From the IMG/VR virus record IMGVR_UViG_3300037245_002170, positions 1 to 42,702 of that record: a DNA stretch of 42,702 nucleotides; one strand, given 5' to 3'. The translations under genes were made by a program, and so were the position numbers. Each line of letters starts with the position of its first letter. The stretch's first letter is position 1. The notes beneath the pieces were generated by a model, which saw nothing but the letters and a program-made list of their open reading frames with translations, was not told where the DNA came from and made no database searches. This document shows positions 1 to 10,268 of this stretch, in pieces. The stretch is from a virus.

Positions 1-150
1 ATCCTTGATGGACACCATAGATGGTTAACGGCTATGATAATCGATCCAACAATGAAAGTCAACACTATATCAATCGATATGCCTATTAAAGAGTTACTAC
101 CGATGATGACCGCATATGGTGACGCAATAGGCAACAAAAGGAATAAATAA
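1..150 (+). CDS. ParB-like nuclease-domain protein, C-terminal end (partial)
   Basis: The reading frame is open from the first base and ends at TAA 148-150. The 49 visible residues begin with an ILDGHHRW motif, which is the conserved core of ParB/sulfiredoxin-like domains and is common in phage proteins of unknown target. The N-terminal part lies outside the window, so the domain cannot be confirmed in full. The stop codon overlaps the A of the next start codon, which suggests translational coupling with the tail gene downstream. Confidence 0.6.
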   Translation: MLDGHHRWLTAMIIDPTMKVNTISIDMPIKELLPMMTAYGDAIGNKRNK

Positions 151-917
151 TGCAAATCGAATCATTTAATAACGAATTATACACGAGTACCATACAGTTT
201 GTTGATATATTCAATCATATCGCATTCACTGGTCGAAATAACAAGACGACAAAAGTTGGTGTTGTTCTTGGTAATAGATCACGTATATTCAAGGATCTAG
301 AAAACCCAAGTAAGTCACCAATCGTATATCCATTGATTGCTGTTCAACGAACGGCTTTATCCCGTGATACCACCCGTGTGAATGATATAAACGAAAACCT
401 TAAAGCAATGACTGGTTCAATTGATTATAATAATATACAAGGTAATCCAGTCAACATAACATTTCAAGTAACCATTTTTGCAAAAAGACAGAGTGAGATT
501 GAACGTATCATTGGAAATTTCGTCCCATTCTTTCAACCAGACGTATATGTAAGGGTACCACATCCAAAATTATCAGACAAGAAAATGAATCTACAAGTTG
601 TTTGGGATGGGGAAGTTGACGAGGAATGGCCTTTCGAACTTGGAGCAGAACAACCCGATACAAAAATAGCGACTGTAAATTTTATATTAAAAACATCGTT
701 GTTTGCGGGTACAAGTAAGTATAATGGAATAAGTAACCCGATTGAGTCAATTCATTTCACATTGACTGAATCATTATCCGGTGAATCAATTTATCCGAAT
801 AATTATGTTGGTGGGTTCTATGAAGTACCTTTCACTGTTGATTTGTGTGATTATTATGATGATGTGAGGGATGGTACGATCCCTGATCCAGCAGTGGATG
901 AGTTTATTGTAGAGTAA
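150..917 (+). CDS. Tail sheath stabiliser/completion protein, T4 gp15-like
   Basis: This 255-residue protein resembles T4 gp15, the ring protein that caps the tail tube and sheath at the neck end. The best evidence is the central stretch around residues 105-135 (FQVTIFAKRQSEIERI, then VPFFQPDVYVRV), which matches the pattern in gp15 where an FTRYEDD segment is followed by an LPYFQPHF segment. Length is close to the 272 residues of T4 gp15. The start at 150 overlaps the upstream stop by one base. It is the only clear virion structural gene in the window and marks the edge of a structural module lying to the left. The assignment rests on remembered family pattern, not on a search. Confidence 0.7.
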   Translation: MQIESFNNELYTSTIQFVDIFNHIAFTGRNNKTTKVGVVLGNRSRIFKDLENPSKSPIVYPLIAVQRTALSRDTTRVNDINENLKAMTGSIDYNNIQGNPVNITFQVTIFAKRQSEIERIIGNFVPFFQPDVYVRVPHPKLSDKKMNLQVVWDGEVDEEWPFELGAEQPDTKIATVNFILKTSLFAGTSKYNGISNPIESIHFTLTESLSGESIYPNNYVGGFYEVPFTVDLCDYYDDVRDGTIPDPAVDEFIVE

Positions 918-934
918 TTGATGGAGTGTGAGTT

Positions 935-1129
935 ATGGTAATGGCTATGTATAAATGGTGTGCTGAATGTGATGTGGATACACTACACCACAATCATGAT
1001 TGTACAGTTTGTAGTGAACGTGAGCGTAGAGTTAAACGGGCAGAGTGGTGTGCGTTAACTGACGGTGAACGAATCGAACTTCTTATGAAACGTATTGAAA
1101 TACTTGAACGTAAACCCGTAAGATATTGA
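935..1129 (+). CDS. Small zinc-ribbon-like protein
   Basis: This 64-residue protein has paired cysteines (WCAECD near residue 8 and CTVCSE near residue 23) with intervening histidines, which suggests one zinc site. The C-terminal half is charged and probably helical. A GGAG-type ribosome binding site at 923-926 supports ATG 935. I do not recognise the family and see no function beyond likely metal binding. Confidence 0.6.
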   Translation: MVMAMYKWCAECDVDTLHHNHDCTVCSERERRVKRAEWCALTDGERIELLMKRIEILERKPVRY

Positions 1130-1133
1130 TATT

Positions 1134-1397
1134 ATGAATGATGATTGGCCTAATAATGTATTAGTGAATGAGTGGTCTGGTAAAGAAACGGAGTGTGTCA
1201 CTGAACCACCCAAACCACCCAAACCACCTGAATGGCGGTCAATGTGTAGTTCTTGCTCTTGGGTGGGACATAGCGGTGATGAACATACATGTTGGACTGG
1301 TATAATTTTTGGTGTATGGATAATGATGTTACCGATTGGATTAATGTTGATGTTCATATATAAAGTGTTAGTTTGTCAAGGTATAATAAAAGGATGA
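1134..1397 (+). CDS. Small membrane protein with CxxC motif
   Basis: This 87-residue protein has a proline-rich EPPKPPKPPEW segment (residues 23-33), a CSSCSW motif, and one hydrophobic segment of about 22 residues near the C terminus (IIFGVWIMMLPIGLMLMFIY). It is therefore probably a single-pass inner-membrane protein with a metal-binding or redox-active cytoplasmic or periplasmic head. Its stop lies just before the start of the next gene. No family is recognised. Confidence 0.55.
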   Translation: MNDDWPNNVLVNEWSGKETECVTEPPKPPKPPEWRSMCSSCSWVGHSGDEHTCWTGIIFGVWIMMLPIGLMLMFIYKVLVCQGIIKG

Positions 1398-1399
1398 TT

Positions 1400-1891
1400 A
1401 TGAAAGAGATTAAGTTAAAAGAGAATGTTGGTGCAAAAGTATTTAAAGCACCTGAACCATATAGCGGTTACAGTAACTATATTTTCCTAGCTGGTTCCAT
1501 TGAGATGGGTAAAGCTATTGATTGGCAGACTGAAATATCGGAAAAAATTGCTCATTTAAATATAGGTATACTTAACCCACGAAGAGATGATTGGGATTCT
1601 TCTTGGGAACAGACGATTGAAAATGATCAGTTTCGTACACAGGTGATGTGGGAACTCGCTGGTTTAGAACGTGCTAATATCATCGTGGTGGTGTTCGATC
1701 CGAAAACAAAGAGTCCAATCACACTGATGGAACTTGGTCTACATGCAAAAGATCAGAATGTAATCGTAGTTTGTCCAGAAGGTTTCTGGAGAAAAGGTAA
1801 TGTTGATATTGTTTGTCAGAAATTTGGTATCACACAAGTTGACACCATTGATGAATGTGTACCATTGATTGAATCTATTATTAACGTATGA
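1400..1891 (+). CDS. Nucleoside 2-deoxyribosyltransferase-like protein
   Basis: This 163-residue protein has the pattern of the nucleoside 2-deoxyribosyltransferase-like superfamily: an early IFLAGSIEMG segment (the small-molecule binding loop), then LNPRRDDWD, an EL-type segment in VMWELAGLERANIIVV, and TLMELGLHA. Family members move deoxyribose between bases or hydrolyse nucleotides, so a role in phage nucleotide salvage or base modification is plausible. ATG 1400 is preferred over ATG 1394 because AGGA at 1391-1394 is correctly spaced for it. The gene overlaps the next one by 4 bases (ATGA). Confidence 0.7.
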   Translation: MKEIKLKENVGAKVFKAPEPYSGYSNYIFLAGSIEMGKAIDWQTEISEKIAHLNIGILNPRRDDWDSSWEQTIENDQFRTQVMWELAGLERANIIVVVFDPKTKSPITLMELGLHAKDQNVIVVCPEGFWRKGNVDIVCQKFGITQVDTIDECVPLIESIINV

Positions 1892-2412
1892 CATATATAA
1901 GTATTGTATGTAGGAAGTTTGGGTCTATTGTTATCAGTAAAATTTCAGCTGATGATGAATATACATCGGTTGATTACTATACATTTAATAATAATACCAA
2001 TAACGCAACACGGTTCATAAAAGAATTACGTGCGATGATTGATCCATATGAAACTGAAATCGTTGTGATAAACTTCGATGAATTTTCCAGTATTGACTAT
2101 ATGAATCAAATATATGGTTCACTGCATACATTGAAACTGTTTGGTACAGTCAATAAGGTTACCTATATGTCTGATCCAACAAAAATGTTTAGACGGGTGT
2201 TTAGGTACATCGGTGCAGGTAAAGGTCGAAAGATGACCCGTGATGGTGTTGCTGATATGCTTTTAGGAAGCTGTTCATGTAAGTTCTATACAAAATTAGT
2301 TGAGATAAACATTGCAAATAAATCAAAACAACTGTATAATCTACATAGGATGGGTTTAGTTTCAGTATATTACATGTTGATCAAAAATAAACTTCAAGGT
2401 AAGAATGGATAG
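1888..2412 (+). CDS. Hypothetical protein
   Basis: This 174-residue protein is translationally coupled to the gene before it (ATGA overlap at 1888-1891). It has alternating hydrophobic strands at the N terminus (ISIVCRKFGSIVISKI), a central EIVVINFDEF segment, and a basic segment (MFRRVFRYIGAGKGRKM). The strand and acidic-residue pattern is loosely like an RNase H/RuvC fold, but I cannot place catalytic residues. Its position just before the recombinase suggests a DNA-metabolism role, which is only inference. Confidence 0.6.
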   Translation: MTYISIVCRKFGSIVISKISADDEYTSVDYYTFNNNTNNATRFIKELRAMIDPYETEIVVINFDEFSSIDYMNQIYGSLHTLKLFGTVNKVTYMSDPTKMFRRVFRYIGAGKGRKMTRDGVADMLLGSCSCKFYTKLVEINIANKSKQLYNLHRMGLVSVYYMLIKNKLQGKNG

Positions 2413-2581
2413 TTTAATAGAATATATCGGTAATGGTTCAATATTAACTGATGTTGATGCTGAATGTTTAGCAAGAATATCAAGAAGGATGTATGGAAAT
2501 GGTTTTTATACTAATGCCATATATCTAGATGCATTCCTACAAAATTCAAGGAGAGTTGAAAATGGCAAAAAAGAAGACTGA
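2405..2581 (+). CDS. Small hypothetical protein ahead of the recombinase
   Basis: A 58-residue frame starts at ATG 2405 inside the end of the upstream gene (8-base overlap) and ends at TGA 2579-2581, overlapping the recombinase start by 20 bases. The GGTAAGA before the start is a weak ribosome binding site. It fills an otherwise uncoded gap of about 150 bases in a tightly packed operon, which is the main support. No family is recognised. Confidence 0.45.
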   Translation: MDSLIEYIGNGSILTDVDAECLARISRRMYGNGFYTNAIYLDAFLQNSRRVENGKKED

Positions 2582-3704
2582 AAAAAAGACACCAACTAAG
2601 GTTACTGATATCAAATCAATGATGGGTGCGATCCGTAAGCAAACGGGTTCAACCTCATATGACATAAGTCCGTATGGTGATGTAACAGGTTTCATTGACA
2701 CAGGTTGTTTGTCATTGAATGCTAAAGTGAGTGGTAGTATCAAGGGTGGTCTACCTGAAGGTCGTATTATTACGATTACAGGTGAGTCGGCATCTGGTAA
2801 AAGTTTAATAGCGGCTATGACAGTGGCAAACGCATTAAATAACCAATCATATGACCGTGTGTTCTACCTAGACTCAGAAGGTGGTGGGTTGAAAGATTTC
2901 CTTATATCCACTGGTGCTCCAATGGATCAGATTGAACATGTATTGGTTGATTCTGTTGAACTTGCAACCGTAACATTGATATTCATCTATGAGAAAATCG
3001 AAGAAATGTTGAAAAGTGATCCTAGTCTTAAATTTCTTGTCATACTTGATTCATTTGGTGCATTAGTATCAAAGAAAATGCTCAAGGATGCTATGGAGCA
3101 TGGTGAACAGAAAGGTGATATGGGTCTAACAGCAAAGTTGAAAAACGCTATGATGAAAAAGATGATGATCCCAGTACTGAGGTCAAATGCATCATTGATC
3201 GTGTTGAATCACATTTATGATGATCCAGCGGCTAAATATCCAAGCAAGATTAAGAATATGTCAGGTGGTCATGGTATTATATTCGCTTCTCATGTGATCA
3301 TTCAAACCGCAAAGAAGCTTATTGATGATGAATCAAATAAAGAAGCACACTTCAATGGTAATCGGATGAGTTTCTTTACAACAAAGAACCGTATCGTTAA
3401 ACCATTCCACCAAACGGAGATGTTTATCGATTTCAATACTGGTATTGAGAAATATGAAGGTCTTGTTGATGATGCTAAAAAATTCGGATACATAACCCAA
3501 GCTGGTGCATGGTATAAAGTTCCATCTTATACGGGTGATAAAAGTCTACGGATGTCGCAAATTTTAGAGGATGATAAATTATGGGAATCATTCTTGGATG
3601 ATCTTGATAAGGATATCAATAATTCAATGAGATATGGTTCAAAAACCGAAATGGGTGAAGTAGAAAAACAGGAATTGGAGACGTTAGGTAATGAAGATGA
3701 TTAG
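2562..3704 (+). CDS. uvsX: UvsX/RecA-like recombinase
   Basis: This 380-residue ATPase forms filaments on single-stranded DNA for strand exchange and recombination-dependent replication. Walker A is GESASGKS at residues 74-81 and Walker B is FLVILDSFGA around residues 159-168. The N-terminal DTGCLSLNAKVSG segment is typical of UvsX/RecA cores. The acidic C-terminal tail (EKQELETLGNEDD) resembles the regulatory tails of RecA proteins. ATG 2562 is chosen because AAGGAG at 2548-2553 is well spaced for it. It lies upstream of the helicase and gp32-like genes, as expected for a T4-type replication module. Confidence 0.9.
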   Translation: MAKKKTEKKTPTKVTDIKSMMGAIRKQTGSTSYDISPYGDVTGFIDTGCLSLNAKVSGSIKGGLPEGRIITITGESASGKSLIAAMTVANALNNQSYDRVFYLDSEGGGLKDFLISTGAPMDQIEHVLVDSVELATVTLIFIYEKIEEMLKSDPSLKFLVILDSFGALVSKKMLKDAMEHGEQKGDMGLTAKLKNAMMKKMMIPVLRSNASLIVLNHIYDDPAAKYPSKIKNMSGGHGIIFASHVIIQTAKKLIDDESNKEAHFNGNRMSFFTTKNRIVKPFHQTEMFIDFNTGIEKYEGLVDDAKKFGYITQAGAWYKVPSYTGDKSLRMSQILEDDKLWESFLDDLDKDINNSMRYGSKTEMGEVEKQELETLGNEDD

Positions 3705-3906
3705 TGAAAAGAAGGTAACGATAAGTTTGAAAGAGACGAGTTCACCAATAGTACATAACTCTGTAACTAATACATATACGAAAGGTGATCTTTTCTGTGT
3801 AATGATTTATGAGTTGGGTGAGTTGAAGGTTGTAAAATATCCAATTGGTAATATATTTAGAATAATTGAAGATGATATATTAAATGAAAAGGAATTAACC
3901 ATATGA
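3691..3906 (+). CDS. Hypothetical protein between recombinase and GroES
   Basis: This 71-residue protein starts inside the end of the recombinase gene (14-base overlap) and its stop overlaps the GroES start. ATG 3697 is an alternative start. The sequence is mostly strand-like (KVTISLKE, LFCVMIYELGELKVVKY, NIFRII). No family is recognised. The tight overlaps on both sides support a real operon member. Confidence 0.55.
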   Translation: MKMISEKKVTISLKETSSPIVHNSVTNTYTKGDLFCVMIYELGELKVVKYPIGNIFRIIEDDILNEKELTI

Positions 3907-4169
3907 ATGTAAAAGTTATTGGTAAGAAGGTGTTAGCACGAGAGGTAACTGAACAACAACAACAAATTGAGGGTGGTATCATCATTCCAGATTCAGCCAA
4001 TGAAACTCCACGTGAGTGTATTGTTGAATCGGTTGGTGATGTTGAAGATGGTCTAATCGAGATTGGATGTACGTTGTTGATATCAAAGGGTGCTGGTGTT
4101 GGTGTTAATATTGACACAAAAGACTTCATCATCGTTGATGAATGTGATATAATAGCTGTAATCAATTAG
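3903..4169 (+). CDS. groES: GroES-like co-chaperonin
   Basis: This 88-residue protein fits the GroES fold. It has an N-terminal VIGKKVLAREV strand pair, a mobile-loop-like segment EGGIIIPDSANETP (residues 23-36) that would bind the chaperonin, and a C-terminal DECDIIAVIN like the ESDILAIVE end of bacterial GroES. It is slightly shorter than the usual 95-97 residues. The GroEL gene follows after one small gene, so the two probably form a phage-encoded folding chamber for structural or replication proteins. T4 gp31 is the known phage precedent for a GroES substitute. Confidence 0.85.
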   Translation: MNVKVIGKKVLAREVTEQQQQIEGGIIIPDSANETPRECIVESVGDVEDGLIEIGCTLLISKGAGVGVNIDTKDFIIVDECDIIAVIN

Positions 4170-4181
4170 GGTTCAAATAAT

Positions 4182-6055
<1,874 letters not shown>

Positions 6056-6070
6056 TTTAATCACGACATT

Positions 6071-6093
6071 TATCACGACACTGTGTCGTGATA
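6071..6093. promoter_or_regulatory. Perfect palindrome after groEL
   Basis: Two 11-base arms (TATCACGACAC at 6071-6081 and its complement at 6083-6093) flank a single base. As RNA this forms a strong hairpin, but no U-tract follows, so it is not a standard intrinsic terminator. A partial direct copy of the left arm (TCACGACA) lies just upstream at 6061-6068. It could be an operator, an mRNA-stabilising hairpin or a weak terminator. Confidence 0.6.
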
Positions 6094-6117
6094 ACTGTCG
6101 GGATAGAGGAGATATTT

Positions 6118-6519
6118 ATGCCAAAATGTGATAGTTGTGGGGTGGACACTGATAATACTGCTGATAAAAACGCTTGTATAATTTTATGTGATGGTTGTGA
6201 AAAAGGAGATGTTATGCAGACACTAAAACTTGATGATCAATTGATGAAATGGGTGTGGGATGGTGTTAAGTCCGGTACATCTAGATTGGGTGTACGTGAT
6301 ATATCACTCAACGAACTACTACTAACGGCAACCAACGGGACGGTTGATGATATTGTGGTTGATGTAAAGAGTGTTACATATACACGTTTAAGGGATATAT
6401 CAATGAGTATTATAGAATCTGAAGGATATAAATCGTTGGATGAATTGAAAACATCACTTTTACGATTTTATCCAGATATAAATGATGATAACGTGTTCAC
6501 ACTTATTGAGTGGGATTAG
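6118..6519 (+). CDS. ASCH-like domain protein with N-terminal zinc ribbon
   Basis: This 133-residue protein begins with CDSCG...CDGCE (residues 4-7 and about 25-28), a zinc-ribbon pair. The rest follows the ASCH/YqfB pattern: KWVWDGVKSGTSRLGVRD, a VDDIVVDVKSVTYTRLRDIS strand pair, an ESEGYKSLDELKTSLLRFYPD helix, and a final FTLIEWD strand. ASCH domains are thought to bind RNA or modified nucleosides. ATG 6118 is chosen because GAGGAG at 6106-6111 is correctly spaced. Confidence 0.55.
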   Translation: MPKCDSCGVDTDNTADKNACIILCDGCEKGDVMQTLKLDDQLMKWVWDGVKSGTSRLGVRDISLNELLLTATNGTVDDIVVDVKSVTYTRLRDISMSIIESEGYKSLDELKTSLLRFYPDINDDNVFTLIEWD

Positions 6520-6528
6520 GAGATATAA

Positions 6529-6891
6529 ATGTACGGAAAAGAATTAATATTAGATATACATGAATGTAATACCAGTGATTTTAATAGAAAGGGTCTTAAA
6601 GAGTTTTTTGATATCCTTTGTAAGAATATCAAAATGGAGCAATGTGATTTACATTTCTGGGATTATGAAGACCCAGAGGAATATGCTAAAGCACCAATCC
6701 ACTTAAAGGGTACATCAGCAATCCAATTCATCACAACCAGTAATATTACAGTACACACATTGGATGAACTGAATCGAGTCTATTTGAATATTTTTTCATG
6801 TAAGGATTTTGATGCTGTGTATGTGGGTCGGTTTGTTGAAAGCTTCTTCAGAGGTAAGATTGTAAATTCAACAGTGGTAGACAGAATATGA
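6529..6891 (+). CDS. S-adenosylmethionine decarboxylase-like protein (SpeD family)
   Basis: This 120-residue protein matches the prokaryotic AdoMet decarboxylase layout: GKELILDIHEC at the N terminus, then TTSNITVHTLDELNRVYLNIFSCKDFD (residues about 69-95), which corresponds to the region with the self-cleaving serine and the catalytic cysteine. In the canonical enzyme the pyruvoyl serine sits in an ESH motif; here the equivalent is TSN, so the serine remains but the flanking residues differ. The real enzyme makes decarboxylated AdoMet for spermidine synthesis. Whether this one self-processes is unclear. Confidence 0.65.
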   Translation: MYGKELILDIHECNTSDFNRKGLKEFFDILCKNIKMEQCDLHFWDYEDPEEYAKAPIHLKGTSAIQFITTSNITVHTLDELNRVYLNIFSCKDFDAVYVGRFVESFFRGKIVNSTVVDRI

Positions 6892-7910
6892 ACAACGTAG
6901 CTTTTATTATACCAACGGGTTTAGGTTGTACCATTGGTGGTCATGCTGGAGATGCAACACCAGCATCTAAATTGATAGCGAGTGTTTGCGATAGATTGAT
7001 ACTTCACCCAAATGTCGTCAATGCATCAGACATAAACGAGATGTCACATAACTCATTATATGTAGAGGGTAGTATCCTTGACAGATTCCTAGAGAATGAG
7101 ATAAATCTAGATGAAGTTAATAGTAATCGAATCTTGGTTGTTGTTAATGAAATCGGACAACCTATAACCACAAATGCGGTGAATGCGTCTAGAATAAACC
7201 TCGGTGCAAACATAGAGATCGAAGAATTGAATACACCACTTATCATGGAAGCTATGATTGAAAACAAAATGGCAACGGGTGTATCATCTGGTGTCAGTGA
7301 ATTAATTGACCAACTTAAAGATAGAAACGATTTTGATGCGGTAGCTATAGCAACTCCAATTGATATGGCTGAAGGTCTAGCATTAGATTATTTCCGTAAA
7401 TGGAGAGATGATTCATATGCAAACCCATGGGGTGGTATTGAATCAAAAGTATCAAGAGAGATTGCAACAGCACTGAACAAACCAGTAGCACATGCACCAG
7501 TAGAAAGTTTAGATGTAAGGGATGATGATCCAGAGTTATTTAATATACTGTATACTGAAGTTGTTGATCCACGAAAATCAGCTGAAGTGATTTCATCATG
7601 CTACATACATTGTGTGTTGAAAGGTTTACATAAAGCACCAAACATAACAAGGTTTGATCGTGGGATAAATGTATCAAGTATAACATGTTTGGTTTCCCCA
7701 TATGGATGTATCGGTAGACCACATGAAGCATGTTTCAAAGCTGGGATACCCGTTATCGCCGTTCGTGAAAATAAAACATTTATGAATCAGGTGGATGACC
7801 GTATAATCTATGTTGATAACTATCTGGAAGCTACTGGTGTGGTAGCGTGTATACATGCTGGAATAACAATTGAGTCAGTTGAAACATATAAAGTTAAGGA
7901 GAACTTATGA
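6888..7910 (+). CDS. DUF3326 family protein
   Basis: This 340-residue protein begins FIIPTGLGCTIGGHAGDATP, the signature I associate with DUF3326, and keeps family-like segments such as LVSPYGCIGRPHEACFKAGIPVIAVREN near the C terminus. The fold and function are not established to my knowledge. It overlaps the SpeD-like gene and the next gene by 4 bases each, so the three are co-translated. Confidence 0.75.
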   Translation: MNNVAFIIPTGLGCTIGGHAGDATPASKLIASVCDRLILHPNVVNASDINEMSHNSLYVEGSILDRFLENEINLDEVNSNRILVVVNEIGQPITTNAVNASRINLGANIEIEELNTPLIMEAMIENKMATGVSSGVSELIDQLKDRNDFDAVAIATPIDMAEGLALDYFRKWRDDSYANPWGGIESKVSREIATALNKPVAHAPVESLDVRDDDPELFNILYTEVVDPRKSAEVISSCYIHCVLKGLHKAPNITRFDRGINVSSITCLVSPYGCIGRPHEACFKAGIPVIAVRENKTFMNQVDDRIIYVDNYLEATGVVACIHAGITIESVETYKVKENL

Positions 7911-8425
7911 CAGAAGCAAAGAAAACAGCAAAAGATTTTTATACAGAAAATCTATATAAATCATTAATCAAACGAGCAGAGAAATCCAAATATAATGGAT
8001 TCATTATTCCAACATTAACTAAACCCGATTTGTTAGCGGTGATTGGTGACCTAATTGATGTTAACTCAATGGCAGATGAACGGATTGACGTGCTTGAAAA
8101 TGACAACAACCTACTCAGACATGATATTGGTGTTATGGATAAACAGTTAAATGAACTAATTGAAAACCAATATAAAAACACCGACACTATTACAGCTGAA
8201 GATGTTGAAACTGATATCGATCTTCTCAATGCTGTATCCGATTCCGATAATGTTGGTAATGGTGTTGTTGGTAGTATTGATGGTATGGAAATTGAAGTAG
8301 TTGAACCAGCACCTGTTTTGAAAGATAACGTTCGTAGACCTATTGAAAAACCCAAAACACAGATCAGTGCGGAATCACTCAATACTGGTGAAATGGGTTC
8401 ACATCAATATAGCGACTGGAATTAA
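7907..8425 (+). CDS. Hypothetical coiled-coil protein
   Basis: This 172-residue protein has a probable helical coiled-coil from about residue 50 to 90 (DERIDVLENDNNLLRHDIG, then KQLNELIENQYK) followed by an acidic, low-complexity C-terminal half. It lacks recognisable motifs. It overlaps the DUF3326 gene by 4 bases and ends just before a terminator-like hairpin, so it is the last gene of this operon. Confidence 0.55.
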   Translation: MTEAKKTAKDFYTENLYKSLIKRAEKSKYNGFIIPTLTKPDLLAVIGDLIDVNSMADERIDVLENDNNLLRHDIGVMDKQLNELIENQYKNTDTITAEDVETDIDLLNAVSDSDNVGNGVVGSIDGMEIEVVEPAPVLKDNVRRPIEKPKTQISAESLNTGEMGSHQYSDWN

Positions 8426-8431
8426 TTGTAA

Positions 8432-8460
8432 AAGGTGATTCACTTTTGGTGGGTCACCTT
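8432..8460 (+). terminator. Terminator-like hairpin before the helicase gene
   Basis: The stem AAGGTGA (8432-8438) pairs with TCACCTT (8454-8460), and the loop can itself form CAC/GTG. It lies directly after the stop at 8425. The following bases ATATAAT are AT-rich but not a pure T-run, so termination may be partial. TATAAT at 8462-8467 with TTCACT at 8439-8444 (17 nt apart) could be a promoter overlapping the hairpin. Confidence 0.5.
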
Positions 8461-8511
8461 ATATAATCCAGTATGGTTGTATTTTACTAGCGTTAAATTT
8501 TAAGGATATTG

Positions 8512-9915
8512 ATGGATATTGAATGTATGATTAGTGATGAATTGATTGAAAAATTGATTCTGAAGAAAGTTCTCAGTGATAAGGCATATATGGTGCTGTT
8601 TGCTGATATGTATGATAAGCGATGGTTCGAAGATGATAATATTCAAAAGGTCATCGGTTTAGCGATACAATATTATAAAAAGTATGACAAACTAGCAAAG
8701 GTTGACACACTTAAACATTTAATTGAAAAGTACTCTCATCGTGATGAAACAATTGATATATCTGATGTACTGTCTACAATAAATGAATCGGTTAATCTGA
8801 ATCCAGAACTTGATGATAAATGTATTGAAGATAATATCATCAACTACATAAAGTCTCGTGGTTCATTCTTTGCGATATCCGATAATATCAAATCAATTGA
8901 AATAGATAGGGATACTTCGAAATGTATTGACCGACTTGAACAATTCAATTCACTGATCTTGAATGAAGATCTTGGTTTGAACTACCGGAGAGATCAAGAT
9001 AAACACTGGGATACAATCCTTAACCCTGAATCGAAATTATCGTTCGGTATCGAATCAATTGATAAAGTTACCAACGGTGGTATGTTAGCTGATGGACGTT
9101 GCTTGGTGGTATTCTTAGCACAAGCTGGTCTAGGTAAATCATTAACACTTAGTAACATTGCTCGTTATAATGCGATGAATGATAAGAAGGTTGTAATCAT
9201 AACATTGGAGTTATCACAAGATGTATATGCGAAAAGAATTGATGCACATATATCCGGTTGTAATATTGATGAGTTAATTGGTCAACAGAAACGGGCTAGG
9301 TCGGAGATTGACAAATTCAATAACGATCACGCAAATCAGGAAATAATCATTAAAGAATATCCACCAAACTCGATTTCATGTTCAGCAATTGACGTATACC
9401 TTGAGCGTTTGAAGACATCGGGTATTGTAGCTGACCTAATTTTGATTGATTATCTTAACCTATTGGTTCCACGGGGAAAACAAACCGAATCATCATACAC
9501 TGATATTGGTAACGTCTCACGTGAAATGAGAGCATTAACCTATAAGTGGAATGTTCCAATCTGTACAGCAACACAAGCAAATACACAGGGTTACAATTCA
9601 GAAGATATCGGTATGGAAAACATCAGTGAATCGAGGGGTATTGCCCACACTGCTGACTTTATCATGGCGTTATACCAAACTGATGAAGACCGTGAAGCGG
9701 GTGTAATAAAAGGTGCAGTGTTAAAAAATCGTCTAGGTGGTTATATCGGTAAACGTATACCGTTGAAATTAGATCCATTCAGTCTTAGATTAACTGATAC
9801 CACCGATCAAATTGATGTGGATGAGGTTGATAGGTTACTTGGTGACGATAATGATATAATTGAAGATGATGTCGAACCAGTAATTGATGTTGAAATGGAT
9901 GTTCATAATATGTAG
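8512..9915 (+). CDS. Replicative DNA helicase, DnaB/gp41 type
   Basis: This 467-residue RecA-fold helicase has Walker A AQAGLGKS at residues 203-210 and Walker B LILIDYLNLL at 309-318. The GNVSREMRALTYKWNVPI segment and following ATQAN match DnaB motif H3, and KNRLGGY near residue 403 matches motif H4 with its arginine. The N-terminal 160 residues are helical, as in T4 gp41. It would unwind the fork on the lagging strand as a hexamer. ATG 8512 is preferred to TTG 8509 because of AAGGAT at 8502-8507. Confidence 0.92.
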   Translation: MDIECMISDELIEKLILKKVLSDKAYMVLFADMYDKRWFEDDNIQKVIGLAIQYYKKYDKLAKVDTLKHLIEKYSHRDETIDISDVLSTINESVNLNPELDDKCIEDNIINYIKSRGSFFAISDNIKSIEIDRDTSKCIDRLEQFNSLILNEDLGLNYRRDQDKHWDTILNPESKLSFGIESIDKVTNGGMLADGRCLVVFLAQAGLGKSLTLSNIARYNAMNDKKVVIITLELSQDVYAKRIDAHISGCNIDELIGQQKRARSEIDKFNNDHANQEIIIKEYPPNSISCSAIDVYLERLKTSGIVADLILIDYLNLLVPRGKQTESSYTDIGNVSREMRALTYKWNVPICTATQANTQGYNSEDIGMENISESRGIAHTADFIMALYQTDEDREAGVIKGAVLKNRLGGYIGKRIPLKLDPFSLRLTDTTDQIDVDEVDRLLGDDNDIIEDDVEPVIDVEMDVHNM

Positions 9916-9930
9916 CCTATGTAGTATAAT
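9902..9930 (+). promoter_or_regulatory. Possible sigma70-type promoter
   Basis: TATAAT at 9925-9930 lies 17 nt after TTCATA at 9902-9907. The -35 match is only 4 of 6. It sits in the 38-base gap before the gene at 9954. Confidence 0.35.
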
Positions 9931-9953
9931 AGTCTATACAGGAGAAAGAGTTT

Positions 9954-10268
9954 ATGAACACCACCAATAATATTATTATCAACCTTGATGTAGATATTGA
10001 GAATCATTTAACCGATATTGAACTTGAACGATACATACAATGGTATTTCCCAGAGTTGAAAAACAATTGTGATATCATAAAGAAGTTAAAGGTTATGTTA
10101 TTCAACGCTGAGTTTATCGACACAATGTTATATGATTTAGATCTAAGTTATTATGAATTAATTGTTATTATATGTAGATTATATCCAAGTGTTGTGACAC
10201 CAGCCATAATTCGAAACATAAAAAATGCGTATGATGAATTTAAACTATTAGGTGTTGACGATCAATGA
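9954..10268 (+). CDS. Hypothetical protein in replication block
   Basis: This 104-residue, mostly helical acidic protein follows the helicase gene. AGGAG at 9940-9944 supports the start. It overlaps the next gene by 4 bases. No motif is recognised. Its place between helicase and SSB suggests an accessory role at the fork, which is inference only. Confidence 0.6.
   Translation: MNTTNNIIINLDVDIENHLTDIELERYIQWYFPELKNNCDIIKKLKVMLFNAEFIDTMLYDLDLSYYELIVIICRLYPSVVTPAIIRNIKNAYDEFKLLGVDDQ

Noticed and set aside
1888-2412. RuvC-like Holliday junction resolvase
   Set aside because: The strand pattern is suggestive, but the catalytic acidic residues could not be placed.
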